A stretch of DNA of 64,000 bases, taken from an uncultured Pelagibacteraceae bacterium. Its GTDB lineage: Bacteria > Pseudomonadota > Alphaproteobacteria > Pelagibacterales > Pelagibacteraceae. Made by a program: the position numbers and the translations under genes. The DNA is taken from contig CACEVB010000004.1 in the NCBI GenBank assembly GCA_902562875.1, positions 47,013-111,012 on the forward strand, written 5' to 3'. Below the pieces are notes generated by a model, which was given only the letters and a program-made list of their open reading frames with translations, was not told where the DNA came from and did not search any database. Each line of letters begins with the position of its first letter. The stretch's first letter is position 1. Below are positions 20,053-29,967 of this stretch, one piece after another.

Positions 20053-22071
20053 ATGAGTGATAATTCAATAAAAATTTCATATAAATCCAAAATTAAAGAA
20101 TTGATTAAACATAATAAGTTTTATTATGAAAAAAGCAGTCCAAAAATTAATGATGATGATTATGATAGATTAAAAAAAGAAATTATTGAAATTGAGAAAA
20201 AAAATCCTCATTTAATCGATAAAAATTCACCACTATTTCAAGTAGGTTTCAAACCTTCAAAAAATTTTAAAAAATTTAAACACAGAGAAAAGATGTTATC
20301 TTTATCAAATATTTTTTCGAAAGATGACTTGATTAATTTTCAAAAAAAATTGAATAACTTTTTAGATCTTTCATCCGATAAAAATTTTGAATTTAGTGTT
20401 GAACCGAAAATAGACGGAATATCAGCCTCTTTAACATATAAAAATGGAATTTTAAAATATGGATTGTCTAGAGGCGATGGATCTGAGGGAGAACTAATTA
20501 CAGAAAATTTAAAAACTATTTCTGATATTCCCAGACAGATTCTAAATAAAGATTTTCCAAAAGATATAGATATAAGAGGTGAGGTCTTTATTGAAAATGA
20601 CGAGTTTGAGAGACTTAAGGGTAATTTTGCAAATCCTAGAAATGCAGCATCTGGATCTTTAAGACAAAAAGATCCAAATCAAACAAAAAAGATACCTCTC
20701 AGATTTATCGCATATAGTTATGGTTTTATTAGTAAAAATAAATTTAAAAAACAATCTGAATTTTTATTATCTTTAAAAAATTGGGGTTTTAAAACAAATA
20801 AGTTTAATAAAGTTATTTCTGGTATTAATGAGCTTGTTGATAACCATTTATATATGGAAAAAAAAAGATTTGAATTAAACTATGATGTTGATGGATTAGT
20901 ATATAAAATAAACCAAATTAAGCTACAAAATCGACTTGGAAATATATCGAATGCTCCTCGTTGGGCAACTGCACATAAATTCTCGGCCAAAAGTTCTTTT
21001 TCGATTATAGAGAATATAGAAATTCAAATTGGTAGAACTGGCGCATTGACACCAGTTGCAAAAATAAAACCAGTAAATATTGGTGGTGTATTGGTATCAA
21101 ATGCATCTTTACATAATGAAGACGAAATTAATAGAAAAGATATAAGAATAGGTGATCATGTTAAAATTGAGAGAGCTGGAGATGTCATACCTCATGTAAT
21201 ATCAGTTGATTTATCTAAAAGACCAAATAATACAAAAAAATTTATTTTTCCAAATAATTGTCCTTCTTGTGGTTCAAAGATTCTCAAAGAGTATAATCAG
21301 CTTACCAAAAAATATGATGCAGTTAGGAGGTGTTCCTCTGAAGGTTATGAGTGCGATAAAATTTCAATCGAAAAAATTAAACATTTTATTTCTAAAGATG
21401 CATTTAATATAGATGGTTTAGGGAAAAAGGTTGTAGAAAAATTTTGGGAATTGAAATTAATTAGATATCCACAAGATATATTCCATTTAAATTTTAATAA
21501 AATATCTTCGTTAGATGGATGGGGAAAATTATCTTCATCTAATTTAAAATTTTCTATAGAAAATGCAAAAAGCATCACACTCGATAAATTAATATTCTCT
21601 CTTGGAATAAGACATATAGGTCAAGAAAATGCTAAGCTACTATCGGATAATATAAAAACTATAGATAATTTATGTAAAATAGATACTTCATATAATTTTT
21701 TAAATTTTACTAATATCGATGGTATTGGCGAGACACAAGTAAAATCTTTAAAAAAATTTTTTTCAAAGGATATTAATATTAAAATTATAAAAGAACTAAA
21801 AAAAATATTAAGAATTAAAAAAATTGAAAATAAAGTCGGTGGTAAGCTTTCAAATAAAACCTTTTTAATAACAGGTAAATTGTCTGGAATTAGTAGAGCC
21901 GAGGCTAAATCTATTATAGAGAATTATTCAGGAAAAATATTAAGCTCAGTTAATAATAAACTTAATTATTTAATTATAGGTGAGAAACCTACTCAAAAAA
22001 AAGTAGTAAAAGCAAAAGAATTAAATGTTATAATTTTAAAACAAAATGAATTCTTAAAAATGATTAATTAA
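20053..22071 (+). CDS. ligA: NAD+-dependent DNA ligase LigA
   Basis: 'VEPKIDGISASLTY', 'CPSCGSKI', HhH region, C-terminal BRCT 'FLITGKLSGISRAEAK'. Confidence 0.96.
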   Translation: MSDNSIKISYKSKIKELIKHNKFYYEKSSPKINDDDYDRLKKEIIEIEKKNPHLIDKNSPLFQVGFKPSKNFKKFKHREKMLSLSNIFSKDDLINFQKKLNNFLDLSSDKNFEFSVEPKIDGISASLTYKNGILKYGLSRGDGSEGELITENLKTISDIPRQILNKDFPKDIDIRGEVFIENDEFERLKGNFANPRNAASGSLRQKDPNQTKKIPLRFIAYSYGFISKNKFKKQSEFLLSLKNWGFKTNKFNKVISGINELVDNHLYMEKKRFELNYDVDGLVYKINQIKLQNRLGNISNAPRWATAHKFSAKSSFSIIENIEIQIGRTGALTPVAKIKPVNIGGVLVSNASLHNEDEINRKDIRIGDHVKIERAGDVIPHVISVDLSKRPNNTKKFIFPNNCPSCGSKILKEYNQLTKKYDAVRRCSSEGYECDKISIEKIKHFISKDAFNIDGLGKKVVEKFWELKLIRYPQDIFHLNFNKISSLDGWGKLSSSNLKFSIENAKSITLDKLIFSLGIRHIGQENAKLLSDNIKTIDNLCKIDTSYNFLNFTNIDGIGETQVKSLKKFFSKDINIKIIKELKKILRIKKIENKVGGKLSNKTFLITGKLSGISRAEAKSIIENYSGKILSSVNNKLNYLIIGEKPTQKKVVKAKELNVIILKQNEFLKMIN

Positions 22072-23745
22072 ATTCAAAATCCATTTTTTTTCAATAATAT
22101 TTAATTTTGTCTTAAATAAATTATAAATTTTTTGATGATATTTTTTTAAATAAGTAGCCTCAAATTTACTAAGCATCTTTAAATTAATCAGATCAATGTC
22201 TAATGGGATAAATGTAAGATTATCAAAAATTAGTTTACTATTATGTTTTTTTAAATAAATAAGATTTTCAATTCTAATACCAAATTTATTTTTCTTATAA
22301 TAACCAGGTTCATTACTCAATATCATACCTTGCTCTAGTTTAGTTTTGTTGTATCTAGAAATACTTTGAGGCCCCTCATGAACATTCAAAAAAAACCCCA
22401 CTCCATGACCTGTACCATGAGGATAATCTAATTTAATTTGTTTTAGCCAAAAACGTGCTTTTTGATCTAAAATTGCGCCATTTGTTTTTTTTTTTATATT
22501 TGAAGTTACTACTGCAATATGACCTTTTAAAACTCTAGTAAATATATTTTTAATTTTTTGACTAGGTTTTGAAAAACATACTGTCCTAGTAGCATCTGTT
22601 GTTCCGTATTTATATTGACCACCTGAATCACAAAGATATATTTCATCCTTTTTGACAATTTTGTTTGTACTTTCATTTGAATTGTAATGAATTATTGAAG
22701 AATTAGGACCTGTTCCCGAAATAGTTTTGAAACTGGGATACAAATATTTTTTATTTTTTCTTTTTAAAACTTCTAATTTTTTTTCTAAATAAACTTCGTC
22801 AAATTTTTTTTTTGAGTTTTTTAAAAAGAAAATAAATTTTGTAAACGCTAATCCATCGTAAAAATGAGCTTTTTTTACATGCTCTATTTCCGTCGTATTT
22901 TTAATGGATTTAAGCAAGTAACAAGGATCATCTCCATATTTCACTTTAAATTTAGATTTTATCAATCCCTCGTCATAAATTGAGCATGATTGTCTATCTA
23001 AAAAAAAACTTGATCCTTCAATCTGTTTTATTACATTAAAAAATTCTTTTTTTTTAAAATAATAAATATTCTTTAATATTTTTTCTTTTTTTAAAGTTTT
23101 CCAACTTTTCTCTTTAGAAAAAAAATAAATTTTTTTTTTATTAATTATAATCTGGCAGTTCGGAATTGGACTGTAGGGGTTATCATATCCACGAATATTA
23201 AGTAACCATGCAACATTCTCAGGTGAACTTATATAAATATTGTCTAGATTTTTATTAGAAATAATTTTCATTAATCGCAAAATTTTTTTATTGTATTTTT
23301 CGCCGGTTATACTCTCATTTAATGAATAAAATTGCTTAGTGTTTTTGTTTTCATTAATTATACTTTCATTACAAGGTATCAGTTTACAATTAGATCCAAA
23401 CTTATTTTCTAAATTAAATCTCGTAAATAATTTTGGTGAATAACCAATTTTTATTTTTGTTTTATTTGATCCAATTAATTTTTTTATAGTATTTTTTGGT
23501 ACTATATTTATTTTAAATTTTAATCCACATTCTTTTACAGCTTGAATAGCATATCTACCATCTACAAATAAAAAATTTTGTTTTTTTGTGATTAATGCAG
23601 AGCCAGCTGATCCGGTAAAGTTTGTAACAGTTCTTAATGTATTTTTTTGAGAAAACTCTTGAAAAAACTCGTCATTTTTTGGAATAATATAAGCATCTAA
23701 ATTATTATATTTGATATATTTTTTTATAGAATTTAGATTTGACAT
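22054..23745 (-). CDS. pepP: Xaa-Pro aminopeptidase (M24B)
   Basis: 'CDSGGQYKYGTTDATRTVCF', 'PHGTGHGVGFFLNVHEGPQ', 'EPGYY' metal-ligand motifs. Confidence 0.92.
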   Translation of the reverse strand: MSNLNSIKKYIKYNNLDAYIIPKNDEFFQEFSQKNTLRTVTNFTGSAGSALITKKQNFLFVDGRYAIQAVKECGLKFKINIVPKNTIKKLIGSNKTKIKIGYSPKLFTRFNLENKFGSNCKLIPCNESIINENKNTKQFYSLNESITGEKYNKKILRLMKIISNKNLDNIYISSPENVAWLLNIRGYDNPYSPIPNCQIIINKKKIYFFSKEKSWKTLKKEKILKNIYYFKKKEFFNVIKQIEGSSFFLDRQSCSIYDEGLIKSKFKVKYGDDPCYLLKSIKNTTEIEHVKKAHFYDGLAFTKFIFFLKNSKKKFDEVYLEKKLEVLKRKNKKYLYPSFKTISGTGPNSSIIHYNSNESTNKIVKKDEIYLCDSGGQYKYGTTDATRTVCFSKPSQKIKNIFTRVLKGHIAVVTSNIKKKTNGAILDQKARFWLKQIKLDYPHGTGHGVGFFLNVHEGPQSISRYNKTKLEQGMILSNEPGYYKKNKFGIRIENLIYLKKHNSKLIFDNLTFIPLDIDLINLKMLSKFEATYLKKYHQKIYNLFKTKLNIIEKKWILNLINHF

Positions 23746-23746
23746 A

Positions 23747-25768
23747 TTATTTAAGTCTTTTTTGATATCTAATCCAACCAGGACTTTTTATCTCGCTATC
23801 AAATTCTATATCTTGATTAAATTCAAAATCATTATTTTCCTCAAATAATTTTATATTTTTGTTAATCGTTTCTTCCGGCAATTCATCTATAAATCTTGAA
23901 GAAATACTATCCATCCAATCACCTTGATAAAATCTATTAAGTGAGAAAGATATATTTAATATTTTTTTTGCTCTTGTTATTCCTACATATGCTAATCTTC
24001 TCTCTTCCTCTAAACCTTTTTCACCTTTCTCCTCTATTGATTTTTGGTGTGGAAATAATCCCTCTTCCCAGCCTGGTAAAAATATAATATCAAACTCTAA
24101 ACCCTTTGAAGCATGCATTGTCATTAAATTAACTTTTTGTCCATCCCAGTCTTGGTCTACTGAGGTAGCCAATGAAACATGTTCTAAAAAACTTTCTAAA
24201 TTATCAAATTCTTTCATAGCATTTAAAAGTTCTTTAATATTTTCTAATCTATTCTCATTTTCTAAATCTTTTTTGTTTTTTAACATTTGACTGTAACCAG
24301 ATTCATCCATAATTACCTGAAGCAATTTTATATGACTACCTTGAAATTTATAATCTCTTCTCCATTTTTCAATAAAATTTAAAATAGATAGCAAACCAAT
24401 TTTTGTTTTAGGTTTGATTTTGTTTAGTTCAATTAGTTTTTTTGATGAATCAATAAGTGAGCAGTTATTTTTTTTTGCAAATTCATTAATCTGTTTTATG
24501 GTTGTTTCCCCAATTGATCTTTTTGGCACATTTATAATTCTTTCAAAAGCTAAATCATCTTTAGCTTGGTATACAATTCTTAAGTAAGCTAAACAATCTT
24601 TTATCTCTGATCTTTCATAAAATTTTATTCCACCTATTATTCTATATGGAATACCAATTTTGAGGAATCTTTCCTCAAATTCTCTAGTTTGAAAGATTGC
24701 CCTCACTAAAATTGCAACGTTATTTAAACTATATTTTTCTTTTAATTTTTCAATTTTATCCCCAATATTTATTGCTTCATCTTTACCACTTTTATAGCAA
24801 TTAAGATTTACCTTTTCTCCTTTCTCACTAGTTGTATATAAATTTTTACCAACTCTATTTTTATTATTTTCAATTAATTTTGCTGCTGTAGATAAAATAT
24901 TTTGTGTAGATCTATAATTTTTTTCTAATCGGATTATTTTTGTCCCTTTATAATATTTATCAAAATCTAAAAAATTCTTGATTTCTGCTCCCCTCCAACT
25001 ATAAATTGATTGATCATCATCTCCCACGCAACAAATTTTTTTATTATATGCAGATAGGAGATTTAACCATTTACTCTGTAATACGTTTGTATCCTGATAT
25101 TCGTCTACTAGGATATATTTGAAATTCTTAGAATACATTTCACAAATATCTGTGTTCTCCGCAAACAATTTTACACAATGAAGTAACAAATCTCCAAAAT
25201 CACAAACATTAAGGTCCAAAAGTTTTTGTTGATAAATTTTATATATTTTTAATAATTGCTTTTCAAGATTGTCAATTTTAGATGCTGAAACATCTTTTGG
25301 ATACCAACCATTATTTTTCCATTTATCAATTACAGAGAGAATATAGTTTGGTGAAATCTTCTTAATATCAATATTTTCTGATTTACATATATTTTTTAAT
25401 AATCTTATTTGATCGTCTTGATCAATAATTGTAAAATTATAATTTAATCCAATTGCTTTAGCATGTTTTCTTAAAAATTTTGCACTTATAGAATGGAATG
25501 TTCCAAGCCAACCTAAACCCGTTGCTTCACCTCCTAATAAATTCAAGACCCTAGATTGCATTTCTTTTGCAGCTTTATTGGTAAATGTAACTGCCAATAT
25601 TTGGTTTGGAAAAGCGTGTTTATTGTTAATGATATGCGCAATCTTAGTGGTTAAAACTTTTGTCTTACCAGAACCAGCTCCAGCCACTATTAGCAAAGGC
25701 CCATCTAGGTATGAAACTGCTTCAAGCTGTTCTTTATTGAGTGAATTTATATAATCTAAATTTTTCAT
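23747..25768 (-). CDS. uvrD: ATP-dependent DNA helicase UvrD/PcrA (SF1A)
   Basis: 'GAGSGKTKVLTTKIAHII', 'VDEYQDTN', 'GDDDQSIYSWRGAEI', 'TMHASKGLEF'. Confidence 0.95.
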   Translation of the reverse strand: MKNLDYINSLNKEQLEAVSYLDGPLLIVAGAGSGKTKVLTTKIAHIINNKHAFPNQILAVTFTNKAAKEMQSRVLNLLGGEATGLGWLGTFHSISAKFLRKHAKAIGLNYNFTIIDQDDQIRLLKNICKSENIDIKKISPNYILSVIDKWKNNGWYPKDVSASKIDNLEKQLLKIYKIYQQKLLDLNVCDFGDLLLHCVKLFAENTDICEMYSKNFKYILVDEYQDTNVLQSKWLNLLSAYNKKICCVGDDDQSIYSWRGAEIKNFLDFDKYYKGTKIIRLEKNYRSTQNILSTAAKLIENNKNRVGKNLYTTSEKGEKVNLNCYKSGKDEAINIGDKIEKLKEKYSLNNVAILVRAIFQTREFEERFLKIGIPYRIIGGIKFYERSEIKDCLAYLRIVYQAKDDLAFERIINVPKRSIGETTIKQINEFAKKNNCSLIDSSKKLIELNKIKPKTKIGLLSILNFIEKWRRDYKFQGSHIKLLQVIMDESGYSQMLKNKKDLENENRLENIKELLNAMKEFDNLESFLEHVSLATSVDQDWDGQKVNLMTMHASKGLEFDIIFLPGWEEGLFPHQKSIEEKGEKGLEEERRLAYVGITRAKKILNISFSLNRFYQGDWMDSISSRFIDELPEETINKNIKLFEENNDFEFNQDIEFDSEIKSPGWIRYQKRLK

Positions 25769-25805
25769 ATTATTTTTATTTCTATAGTATAAGTTTTAAA
25801 ATCCT

Positions 25806-27197
25806 ATGAGAAATATTTTCCAAAAGAAATATAATTTTCCAACAATTTTTATAGTTTTTGGACTTTTTTTTTCATTTGTTTTATTTCTATCTATTCCAAC
25901 TACATATGACTATGCTAAATTAGAAAATAAATTGCTTGATACAATCGAATCAAATTTTAGCTTTAAAATAAAAAATATAGATAATATCTCATACAGATTT
26001 GTTCCATCACCTCATTTAACTATGGAAAATTCTGAACTTTTTTTAAGCGAAAACATAAACAGCAAAATAACAAATTTAAAAAATTTAAAAATATATATAT
26101 CTCTAATCGATCTATACAAAAAAGAAATAAATATAAAAAAAATTTCAATTACAAATAGTAACTTTGAAATTGATAACAAAAGGCTTCAATTAATTATTTC
26201 GCACATTAATTCTAAAAATATAAATAATTTAACAATTAAAAATTCAAAGTTTTTTTACAATACTGCAAAAGGAGAAACATCCATTATTTCGCCAATAAAA
26301 AATTTTAAATATTTTACAAATTTGAAAAGCAACCAAAAAAATCTTAATATTGATGGAAACATTTTCGACACAGACTATGTCTTCCGCTGGAAAAAGTTAT
26401 TAAAAAACGAACATCAATCTAATTTTTCATTAAAATTTAAAAGTCCTAAAATTCTATTTCAAAACAACTTAGACTTAGATAATCAAAACAAAAAAATTGG
26501 TGAATTATCATCAACTTTTTTAAATTATAAATTTATAGTCAATTATTTGTATGACGATAAAAATATAACTTTAAATATTAAAGATAACCCAAATTATTTT
26601 TTTTCATTAGATAGTAATATTAGCTTAGACCCGTTTTATTTTGAGGCTAATACAAACTTAAAAAAACAAAAAATTAATGAACTTATTGAAATTTTATTAA
26701 CATATTATTTCAATAATAAAGGTAAATTGCACCCAAACCTCAACGGTAAATTAAATGTAAATCTAGAAAATATTGAGAATGCTTATTTAAATTCTGGATT
26801 ACTTAATTTCAATTTTTATAATTCAGATGTTAAACTTACTTCAAATTTTTTGAATATAAGAAAAATAGGTAAAATTAAAAGTGTAGACCACTTTTTTTAC
26901 AATAATGGTCAAAGCACAATTTTTGCGTCAAATCTTGAAATTACAATTGAAAATCAAGAGGAGTTTTATAGAAGATTTTTAGTACCCAAAAAAAATAGAG
27001 TAAAACTAAATAAAATTTATCTTATTTTAGAAAAAGATATATATAAAGACACATATTCAATTTCAAATTTCTTTTTGAATAAAAAAACCGATTTTATATT
27101 TGATGAGATTGGTTTGAGTTCTGTTGAAAAAAAATATTTTGATAATTTTCAAAAATTTCGAAATATAATTATTGATGAGTTTAAAAATATTAATTAG
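25806..27197 (+). CDS. AsmA-like / intermembrane lipid-transfer-type membrane-anchored protein (weak)
   Basis: N-terminal TM, then beta-rich repetitive 'SPHLTMENSELFLS..ITNLKNLKIYISLIDL' typical of AsmA N-termini. Confidence 0.55.
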   Translation: MRNIFQKKYNFPTIFIVFGLFFSFVLFLSIPTTYDYAKLENKLLDTIESNFSFKIKNIDNISYRFVPSPHLTMENSELFLSENINSKITNLKNLKIYISLIDLYKKEINIKKISITNSNFEIDNKRLQLIISHINSKNINNLTIKNSKFFYNTAKGETSIISPIKNFKYFTNLKSNQKNLNIDGNIFDTDYVFRWKKLLKNEHQSNFSLKFKSPKILFQNNLDLDNQNKKIGELSSTFLNYKFIVNYLYDDKNITLNIKDNPNYFFSLDSNISLDPFYFEANTNLKKQKINELIEILLTYYFNNKGKLHPNLNGKLNVNLENIENAYLNSGLLNFNFYNSDVKLTSNFLNIRKIGKIKSVDHFFYNNGQSTIFASNLEITIENQEEFYRRFLVPKKNRVKLNKIYLILEKDIYKDTYSISNFFLNKKTDFIFDEIGLSSVEKKYFDNFQKFRNIIIDEFKNIN

Positions 27198-28578
27198 GTT
27201 TAATCATTTTTGAAGGATCAACAATTTTATTATATTTTTCCTCATCAACAAGGCCTGATTTGATTGCTTCCAATTTTAATGTAGATTTATTTTTTAACGC
27301 CTTTTTGGCTATTTTTGCTGCATTATCATAGCCTATATGTGGAGCTAAAGCTGTGACCATCATTAAAGAATTTTCAAGATAATATTTAATTTTTTCTTTA
27401 TCTGCTTTTATTCCTTTAACACAGTATTTTGTAAAATTATTAATACTATCAGACAAAATATCTATCGATTGCAATGTATTGTCTGCAATCAAAGGTTTGT
27501 AGACATTTAATTCGAAGTGACCATTGGAACCTGCGAAAGTTACACTGTTATGATTTCCTATGACTTTTGCACACACCATTGTTACAGCTTCAGACTGTGT
27601 AGGATTTACTTTGCCTGGCATTATTGATGAACCAGGTTCATTTACCGGCAAAATTAATTCACCATAACCAGCCCTGGGACCTGAACCTAAAAATCTTATA
27701 TCATTAGCTATTTTAGTTAAAGAAACAGCAAGAGTATTAAGTGTGCCTGAAAAATTAACTACTGCATCATGGGCAGATAAGCCAGCAAATTTATTACTTA
27801 CTACCTTAAAAGGTAATTTTGTAAATCGTCTGATCTCATTTACAATTTTTTTATCAAAATTTGATTTAGTGTTAATTCCAGTTCCAACAGCTGTACCACC
27901 TTGTGCTAAAAAATAAATTTCATTTAAAGAATTTTTAACTCTAATAATAGATTCATATATTTGGGTTTGGTATCCAGAAAATTCCTGTCCCAATGTAAGC
28001 GGGGTAGCATCTTGTAAATGTGTTCTTCCAACCTTAATTATATTCTTGAATTTTATTGCTTTAATCTTTAATTGCGTATTTAAATATAAAAGTGATGGTA
28101 TTAATTTTCTTCGTGTTTCTAAAGCAATTGCAATATGCATGGCAGAAGGAAATACATCATTCGTAGATTGGGACTTATTAACATGGTCGTTAGGATGTAT
28201 AGGTTTTTTTGAGCCCATCTTTCCTCCTAAAATCTGTATTGCTCTATTTGATATAACCTCGTTTACGTTCATATTTGTTTGGGTACCAGATCCAGTTTGC
28301 CAAACTTTTAAAGGAAAATTATCCATAAGTTTTCCAGATATTATCTCATTGGATGCTTTAATAATTGCATTAGCTATATTTGGTTTTATTTCTTTATTTT
28401 TTTTATGAACAATTGCTGCACATTTTTTAATTATAGCTATAGACTTGATTAACTCTGATTTTACTTTGATCTCACCTATATCAAAATATTTTTTTGATCT
28501 TTGAGTAGAGGCACCCCAATATTTATCCGATGGTACATCAATAAAACCTAGGCTGTCAAATTCTTTCCTTTTTTTCAT
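27190..28578 (-). CDS. fumC: Fumarate hydratase class II
   Basis: 'GSSIMPGKVNPTQSEA' lyase signature; 'QTGSGTQTNMNVNEV'. Start placed at 'MKKRKEFDSLG' (28578); the ORF extension to 28710 lacks homology-like sequence. Confidence 0.95.
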   Translation of the reverse strand: MKKRKEFDSLGFIDVPSDKYWGASTQRSKKYFDIGEIKVKSELIKSIAIIKKCAAIVHKKNKEIKPNIANAIIKASNEIISGKLMDNFPLKVWQTGSGTQTNMNVNEVISNRAIQILGGKMGSKKPIHPNDHVNKSQSTNDVFPSAMHIAIALETRRKLIPSLLYLNTQLKIKAIKFKNIIKVGRTHLQDATPLTLGQEFSGYQTQIYESIIRVKNSLNEIYFLAQGGTAVGTGINTKSNFDKKIVNEIRRFTKLPFKVVSNKFAGLSAHDAVVNFSGTLNTLAVSLTKIANDIRFLGSGPRAGYGELILPVNEPGSSIMPGKVNPTQSEAVTMVCAKVIGNHNSVTFAGSNGHFELNVYKPLIADNTLQSIDILSDSINNFTKYCVKGIKADKEKIKYYLENSLMMVTALAPHIGYDNAAKIAKKALKNKSTLKLEAIKSGLVDEEKYNKIVDPSKMIKPN

Positions 28579-28662
28579 GTGCAAAAGCTCAAATTGTATT
28601 TTATTCTTATACAATAAAAGAATATAAAATAATAGTAAGGCAAAATTGGGAATAGGAGAAAT

Positions 28663-29037
28663 ATGACAAATTTTCAGAAAGTTGGAGTTTTCATGAAAAC
28701 ATTTGGACAAGAAGTTAAAAATAGATCAGAATTGTCTAATGAAAAAATTAATAATTTAAGAATAAATTTAATAAAAGAAGAGTTGGATGAGCTTCAAAAT
28801 GCCATTCATCAGAATGATATTTTAGAAGTTGCAGATGCACTTACCGATATTTTGTATGTTACTTACGGTGCTGGCCATGCTTTTGGCATAAATCTTGATA
28901 AATGTTTTGACGAGGTCCAAAATTCAAACATGAGCAAATTAGGAAATAATGGAAAGCCTATCTATAATGATGACGGAAAAGTGATGAAAGGGCCTAATTA
29001 CTTTAAGCCAGATTTATCAAAATTCCTAATAAAATAA
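28663..29037 (+). CDS. MazG-like / all-alpha NTP pyrophosphohydrolase
   Basis: 'LIKEELDELQNAI..DILEVADALTDILYVTYGAGHAFGI' ExxE..ExxD motif. Confidence 0.8.
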   Translation: MTNFQKVGVFMKTFGQEVKNRSELSNEKINNLRINLIKEELDELQNAIHQNDILEVADALTDILYVTYGAGHAFGINLDKCFDEVQNSNMSKLGNNGKPIYNDDGKVMKGPNYFKPDLSKFLIK

Positions 29038-29925
29038 TTATTTGTTCCAAAAAGGTTTATTAATAGTAATAGTTGCAGTTCCACATTTGTAAAAGTTATT
29101 AAAGTTAAATTCTTTCTCTTTAAATTTTATTAGTCCAAATGGAAAAGGTTCTTTAATTAGAAGTTTACCAATCTCTTTGTTTTTATTATCAATAATCAGA
29201 TTGTCTGAAAATTCTCCATTAATTAATGTAATTCCAAATAATCTTTTATTTAATTTTGCTTTTAATTTTATTCTAGCAGTATTTTCCTGTCCGATATAGC
29301 AACCTTTTTTAAAGTCTAAACCATTTAACTCTTCTAAATTACATTCTATTCCAAATAATTTATTATTTAATTCATTCAAATTTTTTTGAGGTATACCCAA
29401 ATCAAAACTTTTTTTATAATATTCCATTACGTTGGCAGATTTCAAATTTAATTTTTTCAATGATAAATGTAATTTTTCTAAATTTATTATTATTCTTGCC
29501 CCCAGATCCACATTTCTTGGATCTAAAAAAATTGGATCTTCTCTAAATTTGATTGTATACCCACATTTATTTTGAGCATTACTCATTTCTAAAAATTTGT
29601 CTTTTTCTAAAACTGCTATAACAAATTCATTACTCAAATTTAAAATCTCTATTTTAGATCTAAATTTATATGAGTTAAGCAGTTTTAATAAATTATCAAC
29701 AATTGTTTTTTCACATTCTATAAGAAAACCTTTTTTGTACTTAACAATAATAAATTCAAATAAATATTTTCCTTGAGGAGATAATAATGATGCAAATGTA
29801 CTAAAGTTTTCATTTATTCTAGATATATCATTTGATATTAAATTCTGCAGAAAATTTTCTGAATCATCACCATTAATATAAATAATACCTCTATCTTCCA
29901 AAATATAAACTTTATTAATATTCAT
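29038..29925 (-). CDS. ygfZ: YgfZ/GcvT-related folate-binding Fe-S maintenance protein
   Basis: 'KGCYIGQENTAR' signature; 'FLQNLISNDI' near the N-terminus. Confidence 0.88.
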   Translation of the reverse strand: MNINKVYILEDRGIIYINGDDSENFLQNLISNDISRINENFSTFASLLSPQGKYLFEFIIVKYKKGFLIECEKTIVDNLLKLLNSYKFRSKIEILNLSNEFVIAVLEKDKFLEMSNAQNKCGYTIKFREDPIFLDPRNVDLGARIIINLEKLHLSLKKLNLKSANVMEYYKKSFDLGIPQKNLNELNNKLFGIECNLEELNGLDFKKGCYIGQENTARIKLKAKLNKRLFGITLINGEFSDNLIIDNKNKEIGKLLIKEPFPFGLIKFKEKEFNFNNFYKCGTATITINKPFWNK

Positions 29926-29967
29926 AATTGATTGTTCTTTATATATAATATAACTAAGATTTAATAA

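Noticed and set aside
21206-21412. Plus-strand 68-aa ORF inside ligA
   Set aside because: Alternative frame of ligA; no start context and no domain.
28579-28710. N-terminal extension of fumC
   Set aside because: Hydrophobic, non-homologous 44 aa overlapping the promoter region of the divergent MazG-like gene; the internal Met at 28578 fits the family.
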